Positions 1 to 8,445 of a stretch of 64,000 bases of DNA are shown here, piece by piece. The notes under the pieces are model-generated. The model ran no database searches. It had not been told where the DNA came from and saw nothing but the letters and a program-made list of their open reading frames with translations. Positions within the stretch are counted from its first letter, which is position 1; each line of letters opens with the position of its first letter. This DNA is from CACIAM-69d sp001698445 (GTDB lineage Bacteria > Cyanobacteriota > Cyanobacteriia > CACIAM-69d). The stretch covers positions 62,001 through 126,000 of the forward strand of contig NZ_JAZAQF010000088.1 of NCBI RefSeq assembly GCF_043235035.1, in the 5' to 3' direction. The position numbers and the translations under genes were made by a program.

Positions 1-354
1 CAGAATTTCCCCCCGCGCTACCCGAATTCCCCGGTTCCGCGCCGCATAGGACGACTGAATCGTCAATTCCTGAAGAGGATGCAGTTGCCATCCCCGATCG
101 CTAGCCATTTGCTGGGCCCGCTGCAGCCAATCCCAGGAGCGATCGCCGCTGCGATTGTCCACCAGAATAAATTCCACTTGGCTGGGGGGATAGTCCTGGG
201 CCAACAGGCAATCAACCAAAGGAGGCAAGTCCGCCTCGCCGTTATAGATCGGCACAATCACGGACACCATGGGCCAAGACTCCGGCTCCATGGCAACGGT
301 CGATCGCCCCGTTGCGCTCACCGGTTCCCTCGAATCCAGATCAGAATCGTCCAT
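1..354 (-). CDS. Glycosyltransferase family 2, N-terminal part
   Basis: The minus strand reads open from an ATG at 354 to the window edge (118 codons, no stop), so only the N-terminus is present. After an acidic leader of about 30 residues comes VSVIVPIYNGEADLPPLVDC, the first strand and helix of a GT-A fold, then FILVDNRSGDRSWDWL, whose VDNRSGD matches the nucleotide-sugar-binding segment of GT2 enzymes, and later YAARNRGIRVARGEI, the conserved A-R-N-x-G block. GT2 enzymes move a sugar from a nucleotide-sugar to a lipid, polysaccharide or protein at the cytoplasmic face of the membrane. The acceptor cannot be told from this fragment. Confidence 0.85.
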   Translation of the reverse strand, partial: MDDSDLDSREPVSATGRSTVAMEPESWPMVSVIVPIYNGEADLPPLVDCLLAQDYPPSQVEFILVDNRSGDRSWDWLQRAQQMASDRGWQLHPLQELTIQSSYAARNRGIRVARGEIL

Positions 355-415
355 GCTTTCTAGAACGCCAAGGAACATCCAAAAATCATGCTGCTTAACC
401 AATTGGCTTGATGCT

Positions 416-450
416 CTGACTCAATTCGCTGACTCAATTCGCTGATTCAT
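416..450. repeat. 13-nt tandem duplication
   Basis: CTGACTCAATTCG occurs twice head to tail (416-428, 429-441), followed by a decayed third start (CTGATTCAT). One of many short spacer duplications in this window. Confidence 0.8.
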
Positions 451-552
451 CAAGGTCACCGGCTCGATCGGTCAGGCGATCGCCACAGCCCCGGCAGCTT
501 GCCCCCTTCAGGATACTGTTGAGTTTGCCATTCCACGGGATGATTGCCCCAC

Positions 553-575
553 AAAAAACGGGGCCCGGGGCCCCG
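553..575 (-). terminator. Rho-independent terminator of mraY
   Basis: Read on the minus strand there is a perfect 7-bp GC stem (CGGGGCC / GGCCCCG, 559-575) with a 3-nt loop, followed directly by six T (558-553). It lies about 115 nt past the mraY stop. Confidence 0.85.
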
Positions 576-690
576 CAATTTCAGGCGTTATTTCAGGTAT
601 CGTTTCAGGCGTTTCTGAGGGCTTGAGTCTTGGATGGTAGGGAATTGTGCTAGCAACCAGATCAATATGTAACTGCAACGAAGGGGATGA

Positions 691-1806
691 TCAACGCCAC
701 CAGAGTCCCAGAGCACCAAGGGCGGCAGCTACCAGATAAAACGTGGAAACCACTTGCAATTCTGACCAGCCAGAAAGCTCAAAATGGTGATGCAGCGGGG
801 CCATCTTGAAGAGCCGCTTGCCCTTGCCGTCCGGGCCTTTGGTGGCTTTGTAATAGCTCACCTGCAACACCACCGAAAGGGTTTCAGCTAAGAACACCCC
901 GCCAACAATGGCCAAACTCCAAAGCGAGTGGGTCAACAGGGCCACGGCAGCCAACGCACCGCCGAGGGCCAAAGATCCCGTATCGCCCATGAACACGCGG
1001 GCTGGATTGCGGTTATAGGCCAAAAAACCCAGGCAGGCTCCAGACAGGCAAGCACAGAAGAGACCGAGGGACGGAGAAGTGGGGTAAGCAATCGCTCCCA
1101 AGCTCAAGAGAGCGATCGCCCCAGTGCCGCCCGCCAGTCCATCCAAGCCGTCGGTAAGGTTTGTAGCGTTGCTTTCCGCCACCAGGGTGAACCAGCCGAT
1201 CGGGAAAAACAAAACTCCCAGAGGCAGCGCAAACCCCAAGGGCAAGGCCACCGTTGTTAAATCCCAAGATTTTGTCAGTCCCAACCAGAGGCAAAACAAC
1301 CCACCAAACAGCACTTGCAGCGCCAGCTTTTGGCGCGGGGTAATGCCTTTATTCGATTTGCGGCGCAAGACCTGCCAATCATCAATCCAACCAATGAAGC
1401 CATAGGCCAGGGTCAAGGCTCCCACCGCCAGTGCGTCGGCCCATTGGGAACCAGACCAACCGCAACCTATTCCTAGCAGTAGGGTCAGAACTACGGCCGT
1501 GGGCACAAAGAAGATGCCGCCCATGGTGGGGGTTCCCGCTTTCACAAAGTGGGATTGGGGGCCATCTTCTCGAATCACCTGGCCGGTTTTGAGGCGGCGC
1601 AACAGGGGCACTACCCAAGACCCGATCGCGGCGGTCACAGCGGCGGCTGTCACCAGCGGCAAGGTGAGCGATTCCAGGCCATAGGGCGATCGCCCAGACA
1701 GACCGTCGATTGTCACTGCGGCAGCGCTCAGGCAACCCGTCAGCAGCAAAAATAGCTGCGTGCCGGTTAGTGCAAAGGATTTTTGAACTGGAAATTTAGC
1801 ATCCAC
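691..1806 (-). CDS. mraY: Phospho-N-acetylmuramoyl-pentapeptide transferase MraY
   Basis: MraY transfers phospho-MurNAc-pentapeptide from UDP to undecaprenyl phosphate, making lipid I, the first membrane step of peptidoglycan synthesis. The 371-residue protein is hydrophobic with about ten membrane segments, as in the family (about 360 residues). Diagnostic motifs are present: SNATNLTDGLDGLAGG, whose Asp residues belong to the catalytic and Mg2+ site; FMGDTGSLALGG; and near the C-terminus MAPLHHHFELSG with the His triad. The first 40 residues vary in the family, so the ATG at 1806 is reasonable but not proven. The gene stands alone here, not in the mur/fts cluster seen in many other bacteria, with its own terminator downstream and a 590-nt spacer upstream. 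Confidence 0.97.
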   Translation of the reverse strand: MDAKFPVQKSFALTGTQLFLLLTGCLSAAAVTIDGLSGRSPYGLESLTLPLVTAAAVTAAIGSWVVPLLRRLKTGQVIREDGPQSHFVKAGTPTMGGIFFVPTAVVLTLLLGIGCGWSGSQWADALAVGALTLAYGFIGWIDDWQVLRRKSNKGITPRQKLALQVLFGGLFCLWLGLTKSWDLTTVALPLGFALPLGVLFFPIGWFTLVAESNATNLTDGLDGLAGGTGAIALLSLGAIAYPTSPSLGLFCACLSGACLGFLAYNRNPARVFMGDTGSLALGGALAAVALLTHSLWSLAIVGGVFLAETLSVVLQVSYYKATKGPDGKGKRLFKMAPLHHHFELSGWSELQVVSTFYLVAAALGALGLWWR

Positions 1807-2192
1807 AACAAAACCAGTAACTCACTCGTCACACCACACACACCATCTGTCCAAGCATCGCCTCTATCCGTGCCGCATTCCCGATTTAACTTTTTCCATC
1901 ATTCCCTGACTCCCTGGAGGTAGACCCTGGGCATCGCGTGAATGGATGGGCGTTAGCGGCGCTGCAGCGTGGGCAATGACGATGTTAGGAAACCGCGCTG
2001 AGGGGCTAGAACCATGACCCGTTTGATTAGATACGGGATGGGCAACCTTAGGCGCTCATTAAAGCACGAATCCTGATGATCGGCGATCCGCTCTTTGGAA
2101 TTCAGAACCCGGATCGACTGGCAAAATCCTCATCAAAAATCCATTAAGAATTGTTGTGGCACAGGATCGACCGATTACCAATGCTGAATTTT

Positions 2193-2233
2193 GATCCCGA
2201 GCCGCTGATCCCGAGCCACTGATCCCGGCAGCT
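2193..2233. repeat. 14-nt unit repeated three times
   Basis: GATCCCGAGCCGCT, GATCCCGAGCCACT and a 13-nt GATCCCGGCAGCT follow each other directly. Slippage-type repeat in a spacer. Confidence 0.85.
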
Positions 2234-2310
2234 CGAACAACCCAGTCAATCACCCCTGTGGGTTAATCACGCCCAGGTGTTGCTCAGGGCGATCGGGCAG
2301 GCAATCCCGC

Positions 2311-2353
2311 AAAAAAGCCGGGAGCGATTGCCCCGTTGGTCAATCGCTCCCGG
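2311..2353 (-). terminator. Rho-independent terminator of ftsH
   Basis: Perfect 13-bp stem (CCGGGAGCGATTG at 2318-2330 pairing with 2341-2353), 10-nt loop, and six T on the minus strand (2316-2311). About 45 nt after the ftsH stop. Confidence 0.9.
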
Positions 2354-2398
2354 TCATTTCACTGAAATTGTGGCTTACATCCTCAAGGTTGGCCTAGC

Positions 2399-4291
2399 CT
2401 AAAACACCAACTGGGTTGAGGCCTGCTCCTTGTCCGGAATCGTGGTGTATTCGGCCAGAATTTGGCGGAATTCATCACCATCGATCGTTTCCTTTTCCAC
2501 CAGCAGATCCACCAGGCGATCGATCGCCGTCCGATTTTCACGGATGATCCGCTTGGCTTCCAGATAGCAGTGATCCACGATCGAGCGCACTTGGGCATCC
2601 ACCCGGGCTGCGATCTCTTCGGAATAGTCCGATCGGGTCAACCAGTCGCGACCCAAAAAGACTTCCGAAGATTGGGTTTCCAGGGAAATCGGGCCAATGT
2701 CCGACATCCCAAAGCGGGTCACCATTTGCCGAGCCATGTTGGCCACCTGTTGCAGGTCGCCGCCGGCCCCGGTTGTCACTTCCGCATCACCGAAGATCAC
2801 ATCTTCCGCCGCACGACCGCCCAAAGCACCGGAAATCCGAGCCATGATTTGCGATCGCGAAATCAGCATCTGATCTTCGCTGGGGGTGAACCAGGTCAGA
2901 CCGCGAGCTTGACCGCGCGGGATCAGGGTCACCTTCTGCACCGGATCGTGGTTCTTCATCAGCGTCCCCACGATCGCATGGCCGATCTCATGGTAGGCAA
3001 TCAGGCGCTTGCTCTTGCTATCCACCAGAGGCGTGCCTTCCATCCCGGCAATCACCCGATCGACCGCATCGTCAATTTCCTGCATCGTGATTGCGTCCTT
3101 GCGGCGACGAGCCGTCAGGATAGCCGCTTCATTCAGCAGGTTCGACAGGTCAGCCCCCGTAAAGCCAGGAGTCCGACGGGCGATCACCTCAAGGGAAATT
3201 TCATCCGCCAGCTTTTTGTTACGAGCGTGGACATTCAGAATTTCCACACGGCCCTTCACATCCGGTGCATCCACCGTCACTTGGCGATCGAACCGGCCCG
3301 GTCGCAGCAGGGCCGAATCCAACACATCCGGGCGGTTGGTGGCTGCGATCACGATGATCCCCGTGTTGCCCTCAAAGCCATCCATTTCGGTCAGCATTTG
3401 GTTCAGGGTCTGTTCACGCTCATCGTTACCGCCGCCGATCCCCGCGCCCCGTTGGCGACCCACCGCATCAATTTCATCAATGAAGATGATGCAGGGAGCG
3501 TTTTCCTTGGCTTTTTTGAACAGGTCGCGTACGCGGGAAGCACCCACGCCCACGAACATTTCCACAAATTCCGAACCGGAGATGCTGAAGAACGGTACGC
3601 CCGCTTCCCCGGCGATCGCCTTAGCCAGCAGGGTTTTACCGGTTCCCGGAGGGCCCACCAACAGCACACCCTTCGGAATTCGTGCGCCCACCGCCGTAAA
3701 GCGTTCCGGCTTCTTCAGGAAGGTCACAACTTCTTGCAGTTCTTCCTTGGCCTCGTCCACGCCGGCCACGTCATCAAACATCACGCCGGTTTTGGCTTCC
3801 ATTTGGAACCGGGCCCGCGACTTGCCAAATTGCATGGCTTGGCCAGGGCCACCGGGGACATTGTTCGATCGCCGGAACAGGAAAAACAACCCCGACAGCA
3901 ACAGAATCGGGAACACCAAATTCCCTAAGAGACCCCAGAGGGCCCCATCGTTGCGCATCGGGTGCGAATCCAGGTTCACCCCGGCTTCGCGCAGCTTGGC
4001 AATCAAGTCTGGCGCGGCCACGGGCAAGTCAACCCGCAAACGCTGAAGACGACCATCCAGCTCGGGATCGACGGCCTCGACAATCGCCGTGCGGCCGCCC
4101 TCATACAGGTCAACTTCAACAATCCGGCCCGCGTCCAAATATTCTAAAAAGCGGCCGTAGGTCATCCGGGTATTCGCCGCGTTTTTACCCATGTCTGCTG
4201 TGGGGCCCGAAACTGCGCCCTGCCATAGGAAAAACCCTACGATCAGGACGGGCAACGTCCACAGCAGCGCGACTCTCCAAGAGAATTTCAT
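2399..4291 (-). CDS. ftsH: ATP-dependent zinc metalloprotease FtsH (FtsH2 type)
   Basis: Membrane-anchored AAA+ protease that pulls out and degrades membrane proteins. From memory the sequence is closest to Synechocystis Slr0228 (FtsH2), which removes photodamaged D1 during photosystem II repair with an FtsH3 partner. The 630 residues contain an N-terminal membrane helix (about 8-26), a luminal/periplasmic domain, a second helix (about 120-140), Walker A GPPGTGKT, Walker B IIFIDEIDAVG, the second region of homology around NRPDVLDSALLRPGRFD, and the zinc motif H434-E-I-G-H438 (most FtsH have HEAGH; the change is conservative and keeps HExxH). It is monocistronic, with a strong terminator. The assignment to FtsH2 rather than another paralogue is inference from the N-terminal and linker sequence. 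Confidence 0.96.
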   Translation of the reverse strand: MKFSWRVALLWTLPVLIVGFFLWQGAVSGPTADMGKNAANTRMTYGRFLEYLDAGRIVEVDLYEGGRTAIVEAVDPELDGRLQRLRVDLPVAAPDLIAKLREAGVNLDSHPMRNDGALWGLLGNLVFPILLLSGLFFLFRRSNNVPGGPGQAMQFGKSRARFQMEAKTGVMFDDVAGVDEAKEELQEVVTFLKKPERFTAVGARIPKGVLLVGPPGTGKTLLAKAIAGEAGVPFFSISGSEFVEMFVGVGASRVRDLFKKAKENAPCIIFIDEIDAVGRQRGAGIGGGNDEREQTLNQMLTEMDGFEGNTGIIVIAATNRPDVLDSALLRPGRFDRQVTVDAPDVKGRVEILNVHARNKKLADEISLEVIARRTPGFTGADLSNLLNEAAILTARRRKDAITMQEIDDAVDRVIAGMEGTPLVDSKSKRLIAYHEIGHAIVGTLMKNHDPVQKVTLIPRGQARGLTWFTPSEDQMLISRSQIMARISGALGGRAAEDVIFGDAEVTTGAGGDLQQVANMARQMVTRFGMSDIGPISLETQSSEVFLGRDWLTRSDYSEEIAARVDAQVRSIVDHCYLEAKRIIRENRTAIDRLVDLLVEKETIDGDEFRQILAEYTTIPDKEQASTQLVF

Positions 4292-4886
4292 CTGATGAGT
4301 TGCCCCTCAATCAACGCCTGTTATGTGCCTGTTATGCGGCTCGGGCGATCCCGAGTCTTAACCAAATGTAACTTACTGTTAAGCAGCCAGCAACCGAACT
4401 CAGTTTGGTTCGGTTCTGGTGGTGGCCCGTGGCGATCGGGAAACTTGCTCCAAAACCACTGCTATGACTGGGTTTGGTGTCTTGGGGAGCTAGTTACAAT
4501 TACCTAGCAGATAGTTGCTCTCCTGCCGTTCCCTGAGATTGAGGGGGAAACCAGCAAGGTTAAATGGGAGCGAGGTAGCCATCGGCCGTAGGGTTAAGTT
4601 GGCAAACGTCAAATTAGCAGCGGAAAATTGTGAAAGAATGGCCACTCCAAAAATGGTGATTAAAAAAATGGTGATGGAAAACATTTGCCTCTAGATTGGA
4701 TTTCTAGATCAAACTGTTTCTAGACCGGTGTGAGTGGCTACGGCAAAAAATCACACCGCACCTCCAAATCGTCATTACGTCTTCAGGGAGGGATTAGGTC
4801 GCTGGCTTCCGCGCATACTTTACCCTGTCTATAAGTCCCGTCAATCTGACCCCGACTGACCTCGAATCCTGGTATCACGCAGAGTT
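4292..4886. other. Non-coding divergent spacer ftsH / comFB-like gene
   Basis: Divergent promoters must lie here. A TATAAG hexamer at 4830-4835, about 50 nt before the ComFB-type start, could be a -10 element but has no recognisable -35. A 64-codon minus-strand reading frame at 4490-4684 shows no family resemblance and is not called. Confidence 0.5.
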
Positions 4887-5441
4887 ATGAGCATCGAAAA
4901 AATTGTTGAACAAGCGTTACGCGATGGCTATTTGACTCCGGCCATGGAAGCGGAAGTGGGGCGGATTTGCGATACAGCTTCCGAGTTATCGATCGAGGAG
5001 TATATGGCTCTCGATCGATTGATGGGTGCATTGCTGACTGGTGAAGTGGTTGTGCTGCCGCGCAAGCAATTTATCAACGTCATGGAAGAATTGGTGCTCA
5101 CAGAGGCCATCACCCGAGTCGCGGAAATTGAAACCACCAGCGATCGGGCTTTGGATGTGGGCGATATTGCTGCCTATGCCCTCAATCGCTTGCCGCCCCT
5201 CTATGCCACCACCGAGGAGGGAGCCAACTACCAACGCCAACGGGCCAAGGAACAGCTCCAAGACCTCATTGCCAGCCAGGTGAACGAAGCCATTGTTCAC
5301 AGCCAATCCAAGCCGGAATTCTTCCCGGAGCGGCAACCCCTTGGCAAGCCCAGCGGCGATGTGCTCTCGCAAGTTAGCGCCCTGCTGCAATCTTCGGCCC
5401 CGGCTTTCGAGGCTGATGTGCCCGGTGGTACCAAACGCTAG
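4887..5441 (+). CDS. ComFB-family protein (CdgR-like cyclic dinucleotide receptor)
   Basis: A 184-residue soluble protein with the ComFB fold in its first 110 residues: MSIEKIVEQAL, then IEEYMALDRLMGALLTGEVV, then ITRVAEIETTSDRALDVGDIAAYALNRLPPLYATTEEG, the A-x-x-x-L-N-x-L-P-P-x-Y block typical of the family. Cyanobacterial members (CdgR in Anabaena, Slr1970 in Synechocystis) have been described as c-di-GMP or other cyclic-nucleotide receptors that affect cell size or motility; that this copy binds a nucleotide is inference. The last 70 residues are a low-conservation tail. It is followed by a hairpin and then, 194 nt on, by a SigG-type sigma factor; my recollection is that the same neighbourhood exists in Nostoc. 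The ATG start is the only good one. Confidence 0.85.
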   Translation: MSIEKIVEQALRDGYLTPAMEAEVGRICDTASELSIEEYMALDRLMGALLTGEVVVLPRKQFINVMEELVLTEAITRVAEIETTSDRALDVGDIAAYALNRLPPLYATTEEGANYQRQRAKEQLQDLIASQVNEAIVHSQSKPEFFPERQPLGKPSGDVLSQVSALLQSSAPAFEADVPGGTKR

Positions 5442-5465
5442 TCCCCGGTTGTTCAATTTGTTTTG

Positions 5466-5498
5466 CCCGTCGCTGCTGGTTTCCAACCCAGCGACGGG
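5466..5498 (+). terminator. Hairpin after the comFB-like gene
   Basis: Perfect 10-bp stem CCCGTCGCTG / CAGCGACGGG (5466-5475, 5489-5498) with a 13-nt loop, 25 nt past the stop codon. Only TTG follows, so termination may be partial, allowing some read-through to the sigma gene. Confidence 0.5.
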
Positions 5499-5634
5499 TT
5501 GCCGCTAGCCGCCAACGCTCGCGCCAGAATCGGTGATTTTAGACCCGAGCGATCGCAAAATCCTTAAGCCAGGAACTCTGAAGACCACCCCCGCGTCTGG
5601 AAAGCATGGGATATCCATCAACCCAGATGCGCGT

Positions 5635-6291
5635 ATGAGCTACTCCCCGCCCGTGCCCTGGTCCAAGATCGAGGCCGCCTTGCCCCAAACGCCTGTGCCG
5701 CCTCAGAAATTATCAAGCGCTGATTTGGTGCTGCGTTGCCAAGCAGGCTTGCAGCCCGATCGGGCTGCTTTTTCAGAACTGCTGCGGCGCTACCAGCCCC
5801 ATGTGGATCGCGTGCTGTATCACCTTGCGCCGGACTGGTCCGATCGGGCAGACCTCGCGCAGGAGGTGTGGTTGCGGGTCTATCGCCACCTCCACCGCCT
5901 CAAGGAGCCAGAAAAGTTCCGGGGATGGTTGAGCCGCATTGCCACCAATTTGTTCTATGACGAATTGCGCAAACGGAAGCGCGATCGGGCCCCCGTCTCC
6001 TTAGATGCCACACGGCAACTGGACGATGGCGAACTGGATTGGGAAATTGCCTCCCCTGACCCCAGCCCCGAAGAGAACCTATCCTCGCAAGAGTTCTACG
6101 AGAAGCTGCGAGAGGCGATCGCCGATTTGCCTGAAGCCTTCCGCACCACGATCATTCTGCGGGAAATTGAAGATTTGCCCTACGAGCAAATTGCGGAAAT
6201 GACCGGGGTTTCATTGGGCACAGTGAAATCGCGAATTGCCCGGGCCCGGGCCCGCTTGCAAACGCAACTACAAAATTATCTCAATCACTAG
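5635..6291 (+). CDS. sigG: ECF-type RNA polymerase sigma factor, SigG-like
   Basis: Group 4 (extracytoplasmic function) sigma factor, about 218 residues from the ATG chosen here. Region 2 is seen in LVLRCQAGLQPDRAAFSELL and DLAQEVWLRVYRHLHRLKEP (the D-x-x-Q-E-x-x-L/W-R signature for -10 recognition and core binding). Region 4 is seen in IADLPEAFRTTIILREIEDL, YEQIAEMTGVSLGTVKSRIA (helix-turn-helix contacting the -35). No region 1.1 or 3 is present, as expected of the class. A GTG at 5533 would add 34 residues, but they are not family-like. The next gene encodes a membrane anti-sigma factor, the arrangement known for Synechocystis slr1545-slr1546, so this factor is probably held at the membrane until an envelope or redox signal releases it. 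Confidence 0.9.
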   Translation: MSYSPPVPWSKIEAALPQTPVPPQKLSSADLVLRCQAGLQPDRAAFSELLRRYQPHVDRVLYHLAPDWSDRADLAQEVWLRVYRHLHRLKEPEKFRGWLSRIATNLFYDELRKRKRDRAPVSLDATRQLDDGELDWEIASPDPSPEENLSSQEFYEKLREAIADLPEAFRTTIILREIEDLPYEQIAEMTGVSLGTVKSRIARARARLQTQLQNYLNH

Positions 6292-6650
6292 GTGTTGAGT
6301 GATTGATCCCAGTGGGCTGAACCAATGGGTTGATCTGGGATCTGAATTGCGGAGAAATCCGGAGTTATGTTCGCTACTCCGTACGCTCAAAATTGGGTTA
6401 AATCGGCAGAGTTTCGGTTGCTTGGATGTTCCAATGAGAACTTGTCAAATATCCAAGAAAAACCTGAGCAAAGTCATCAGAAAGTCAGCGATCGGATACT
6501 GATCATTGAAAAAGTTTCAGGGTAGAAATCTCGGTTCCTAAAGATTTAGACTAAAGCTGGAACCAATTAGCAGGTTCCAATGTCGTCTGTGATTGAACGG
6601 TGTGTCGCGAGTGCTGTTGTGATTGGTTTGTTAAGGGCTGTGGTGCTGCT
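6292..6650. other. Spacer between sigG and anti-sigma gene
   Basis: No gene seen. A perfect 8-bp inverted repeat GATCCCAG / CTGGGATC (6305-6312, 6335-6342) just after sigG could form an attenuating hairpin; it has no T-run. Confidence 0.5.
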
Positions 6651-7298
6651 ATGACTTCTGAAATGCGTCCCCATGGACAAGACCCTGATTGGTCCGAAGC
6701 GTTCTGGTCTCGGGTTGCGGCATCGGATTCTGATCGCAGCCTCAACCAAGACCTAGACGGCGATCGCCTAGAGCGGGATTACCTCGACCCAGGCTCCGAT
6801 CCTGCGATTACGGAATCTTGGGGTTCGGGTTCTCCCATTGGCCTTGAGCAGTTTGAGTTGCTCAGTGCTTATCTCGATGATGAAGTCACCCCTGAAGAGC
6901 GACAGCAGGTTGAGGCCTGGTTGGCTACGGACTCAGCGGTGCAACAGGTTTTTAGAACGATGGGTGGTTTGAGCCGATCAATCACTCAAATTCCGGTGCC
7001 CGCTGCAGCCCCGATCGAGCAAACCGTGCAAGGCGTGTTGGCCAAGCTCGATCGCCGGAAACAGCGCCTGCAATGGGTTGGTGGCTCCGCGATCGCGGCG
7101 GTGGTGACGGCGGCCTTGGCTTCCATCAGCACGGGCTGGCAGGAACCAAGCTGGCAAATGGCGAGCTATCGATCGACTCCTGAGCAGTCCCTGGCCTTGT
7201 CTAGCCAATCGCCAACGCTGGCCCCCACGGAGCCGGCCGCTTCGCCCACTGGTCAAACGCCGCGATCGGTGGTCGATCGTGCCCTGATCATCGAATAA
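6651..7298 (+). CDS. Transmembrane anti-sigma factor for SigG
   Basis: About 215 residues. The middle contains EQFELLSAYLDDEVTPEERQ, the helical anti-sigma (RseA/ZAS-type) core that binds an ECF sigma factor. The Cys/His zinc ligands of ZAS proteins are not seen. One membrane segment follows (LQWVGGSAIAAVVTAALASI), then a Pro/Ser/Thr-rich tail of about 60 residues that would lie outside the cytoplasm. A variable acidic leader of about 60 residues precedes the core. The ATG at 6651 is preferred over an upstream GTG at 6600, which adds an unlikely Cys-rich stretch. By position directly after sigG and by this layout it is the cognate inhibitor; what breaks the complex cannot be told from sequence. 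Confidence 0.8.
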   Translation: MTSEMRPHGQDPDWSEAFWSRVAASDSDRSLNQDLDGDRLERDYLDPGSDPAITESWGSGSPIGLEQFELLSAYLDDEVTPEERQQVEAWLATDSAVQQVFRTMGGLSRSITQIPVPAAAPIEQTVQGVLAKLDRRKQRLQWVGGSAIAAVVTAALASISTGWQEPSWQMASYRSTPEQSLALSSQSPTLAPTEPAASPTGQTPRSVVDRALIIE

Positions 7299-7447
7299 GC
7301 GGCTCAAACTGAGCAGTTCTCGGATCGGCATTGCGCCCCTGTGGTGTTTTGCCGATTCTTTTGATTAAGTTGCTGCCTCGCTTTGCGCAAGCGTCGATCG
7401 CGCTGAGGATCAGTGACCATGCGCCCCTGTCTTTGGGATTTTGAGAC

Positions 7448-7476
7448 CCCAGGTTGGAGATCCCTGGGAGCTTTTT
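7448..7476 (+). terminator. Possible terminator of sigG/anti-sigma unit
   Basis: CCCAGG / CCTGGG 6-bp stem with 9-nt loop, then AGC and five T (7472-7476), 150 nt after the anti-sigma stop. Confidence 0.45.
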
Positions 7477-7540
7477 GAGGGGTTAGCACGTCTGAGGAAC
7501 TATCGACGAAGTACCGTTCAGGCGGTGCCGCTCTTGCAGT

Positions 7541-7585
7541 GCTGTTCTTGAGAGTGCTGTTCCTGAGAGCGCTGTTCTTGAGAGT
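7541..7585. repeat. 15-nt unit repeated three times
   Basis: GCTGTTCTTGAGAGT at 7541-7555 and 7571-7585, with a middle copy differing at two bases. Confidence 0.9.
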
Positions 7586-7707
7586 GCCGAAATTCGCTCC
7601 CCTTTCAGGCAATAGACCGCAGCCATTGCGCTTTGTAAGCTATTCCAATGTGCTGACCTGATTTCAAAGGGTTGCGAGGGTTGCGGTTGTCCATTCGCTC
7701 CACAGAC

Positions 7708-7736
7708 TTGAATTCCCGAATATTCCTCGGTATACA
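7708..7736 (+). promoter_or_regulatory. Candidate sigma-70 promoter for COP23 gene
   Basis: TTGAAT (7708-7713), 17-nt spacer, TATACA (7731-7736); start codon 58 nt downstream. Spacing is ideal and both hexamers match four of six consensus bases. Confidence 0.5.
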
Positions 7737-7794
7737 GTCAAACTTAACGCCAAGTCATCTTCAAAGTACGGGGTTTCAGACCCAGGAGTTTTCG

Positions 7795-8334
7795 ATGAAG
7801 TCAGCTATGAAATGGGCGATCGCTGGTTTGGTGGCCCTCAACCTGCCTTGGATGACCGCCGAAACTGCCAGAGCCGGTGCCATTAAATCCTTAGCCTCCT
7901 TCCAATGCCAACAGGTCAATGGCTATTACGCCACAGTGGCTGTTCAGCGAAATGGGCGCACAGCTCCGGTCATTGCCTGGACGAGTGAAGAATTTAGCGA
8001 TGCGGGCTACACCCCCCAGCGCCGTTGTGGCGAAGTCACCAGCCGGTTGAACGGCGTGCTGCGAGAGAACGGTAATCGCCTCAGTAATATCTACTTAACC
8101 GTTGGACGGGTGAATAGCCACACGGTGGTTTGTAGTGTGGGCAACATGCGATCGGGCTGCAATCGCAACAATGTGCTCTTTACCCTCAGCCAAACCAACC
8201 GCCGATCGAACGATCCCCGTGAAGTGTTGGAGCGACTGTTCAACACGCGCGTTCTCAGCAGCGGCAACCCGGTACAAGAATCGGGTGGCCAACCCTATGT
8301 GAACTTGGAAAGTTTGGTGAATCAGCTTTTTTAG
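7795..8334 (+). CDS. COP23-domain secreted protein
   Basis: A 179-residue protein with an N-terminal signal peptide (MKSAMKWAIAGLVALNL, cleavage near AETARAGA) followed by a Cys-containing domain resembling COP23 (circadian oscillating polypeptide) proteins of cyanobacteria: FQCQQVNGYYATVAVQRNG, PVIAWTSEEF, QRRCGEVTSRLNGVL and TVVCSVGNMRSGCNRNNVLFTL. Cysteines come in pairs that could form disulfides outside the cytoplasm. The start at 7795 is set by the Shine-Dalgarno AGGAG at 7783-7787; upstream in-frame codons carry no family sequence. The function is not established. The TAG stop lies inside the first unit of a T-rich 13-nt repeat that may help terminate transcription. Confidence 0.8.
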   Translation: MKSAMKWAIAGLVALNLPWMTAETARAGAIKSLASFQCQQVNGYYATVAVQRNGRTAPVIAWTSEEFSDAGYTPQRRCGEVTSRLNGVLRENGNRLSNIYLTVGRVNSHTVVCSVGNMRSGCNRNNVLFTLSQTNRRSNDPREVLERLFNTRVLSSGNPVQESGGQPYVNLESLVNQLF

Positions 8335-8362
8335 GTCGCTTTTTTAGGTCGCTTTTTTTAGG
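8325..8362. repeat. 13-nt T-rich unit repeated about three times
   Basis: GCTTTTTTAGGTC twice (8325-8337, 8338-8350) and a third partial copy with seven T. The first copy includes the stop codon of the COP23 gene. Confidence 0.85.
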
Positions 8363-8445
8363 CTCCTTGCAGGATGGGCGGCCCTCAATATGGGGCGCAG
8401 GGGAAATGCCCTGCCATGATCAACCATCCAGATCAACCACCCCGA

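Larger units (their letters stand above)
355..690. other. Non-coding spacer between glycosyltransferase and mraY
   Basis: No gene is visible. The spacer holds the promoter side of the glycosyltransferase, a 13-nt tandem duplication at 416-441 and the mraY terminator at 553-575. Confidence 0.6.
1807..2398. other. Non-coding spacer between ftsH and mraY
   Basis: No convincing gene on either strand. It contains a 14-nt triplicate at 2193-2233 and the ftsH terminator at 2311-2353; the part nearest 1807 should carry the mraY promoter, but I see no clear -35/-10 pair. Confidence 0.6.
7299..7794. other. Spacer upstream of COP23 gene
   Basis: Contains a weak terminator (7448-7476), a 15-nt triplicate (7541-7585) and a promoter (7708-7736). 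A minus-strand reading frame across it (7304-7612) is judged spurious because its repeats come from the triplicate. Confidence 0.6.

Noticed and set aside
2462..3928. Long plus-strand reading frame opposite ftsH
   Set aside because: Its codons are the shadow of a certain gene on the other strand; the translation is His/Gln/Arg-rich without domains.
4490..4684. 64-codon minus-strand frame between ftsH and the comFB-like gene
   Set aside because: A hydrophobic start arises from T-rich DNA; no Shine-Dalgarno and no recognised family.
7304..7612. Minus-strand frame with repeated TLKNS-like pentapeptides
   Set aside because: The pentapeptides are just the 15-nt triplicate read in one frame; the rest has no family features.
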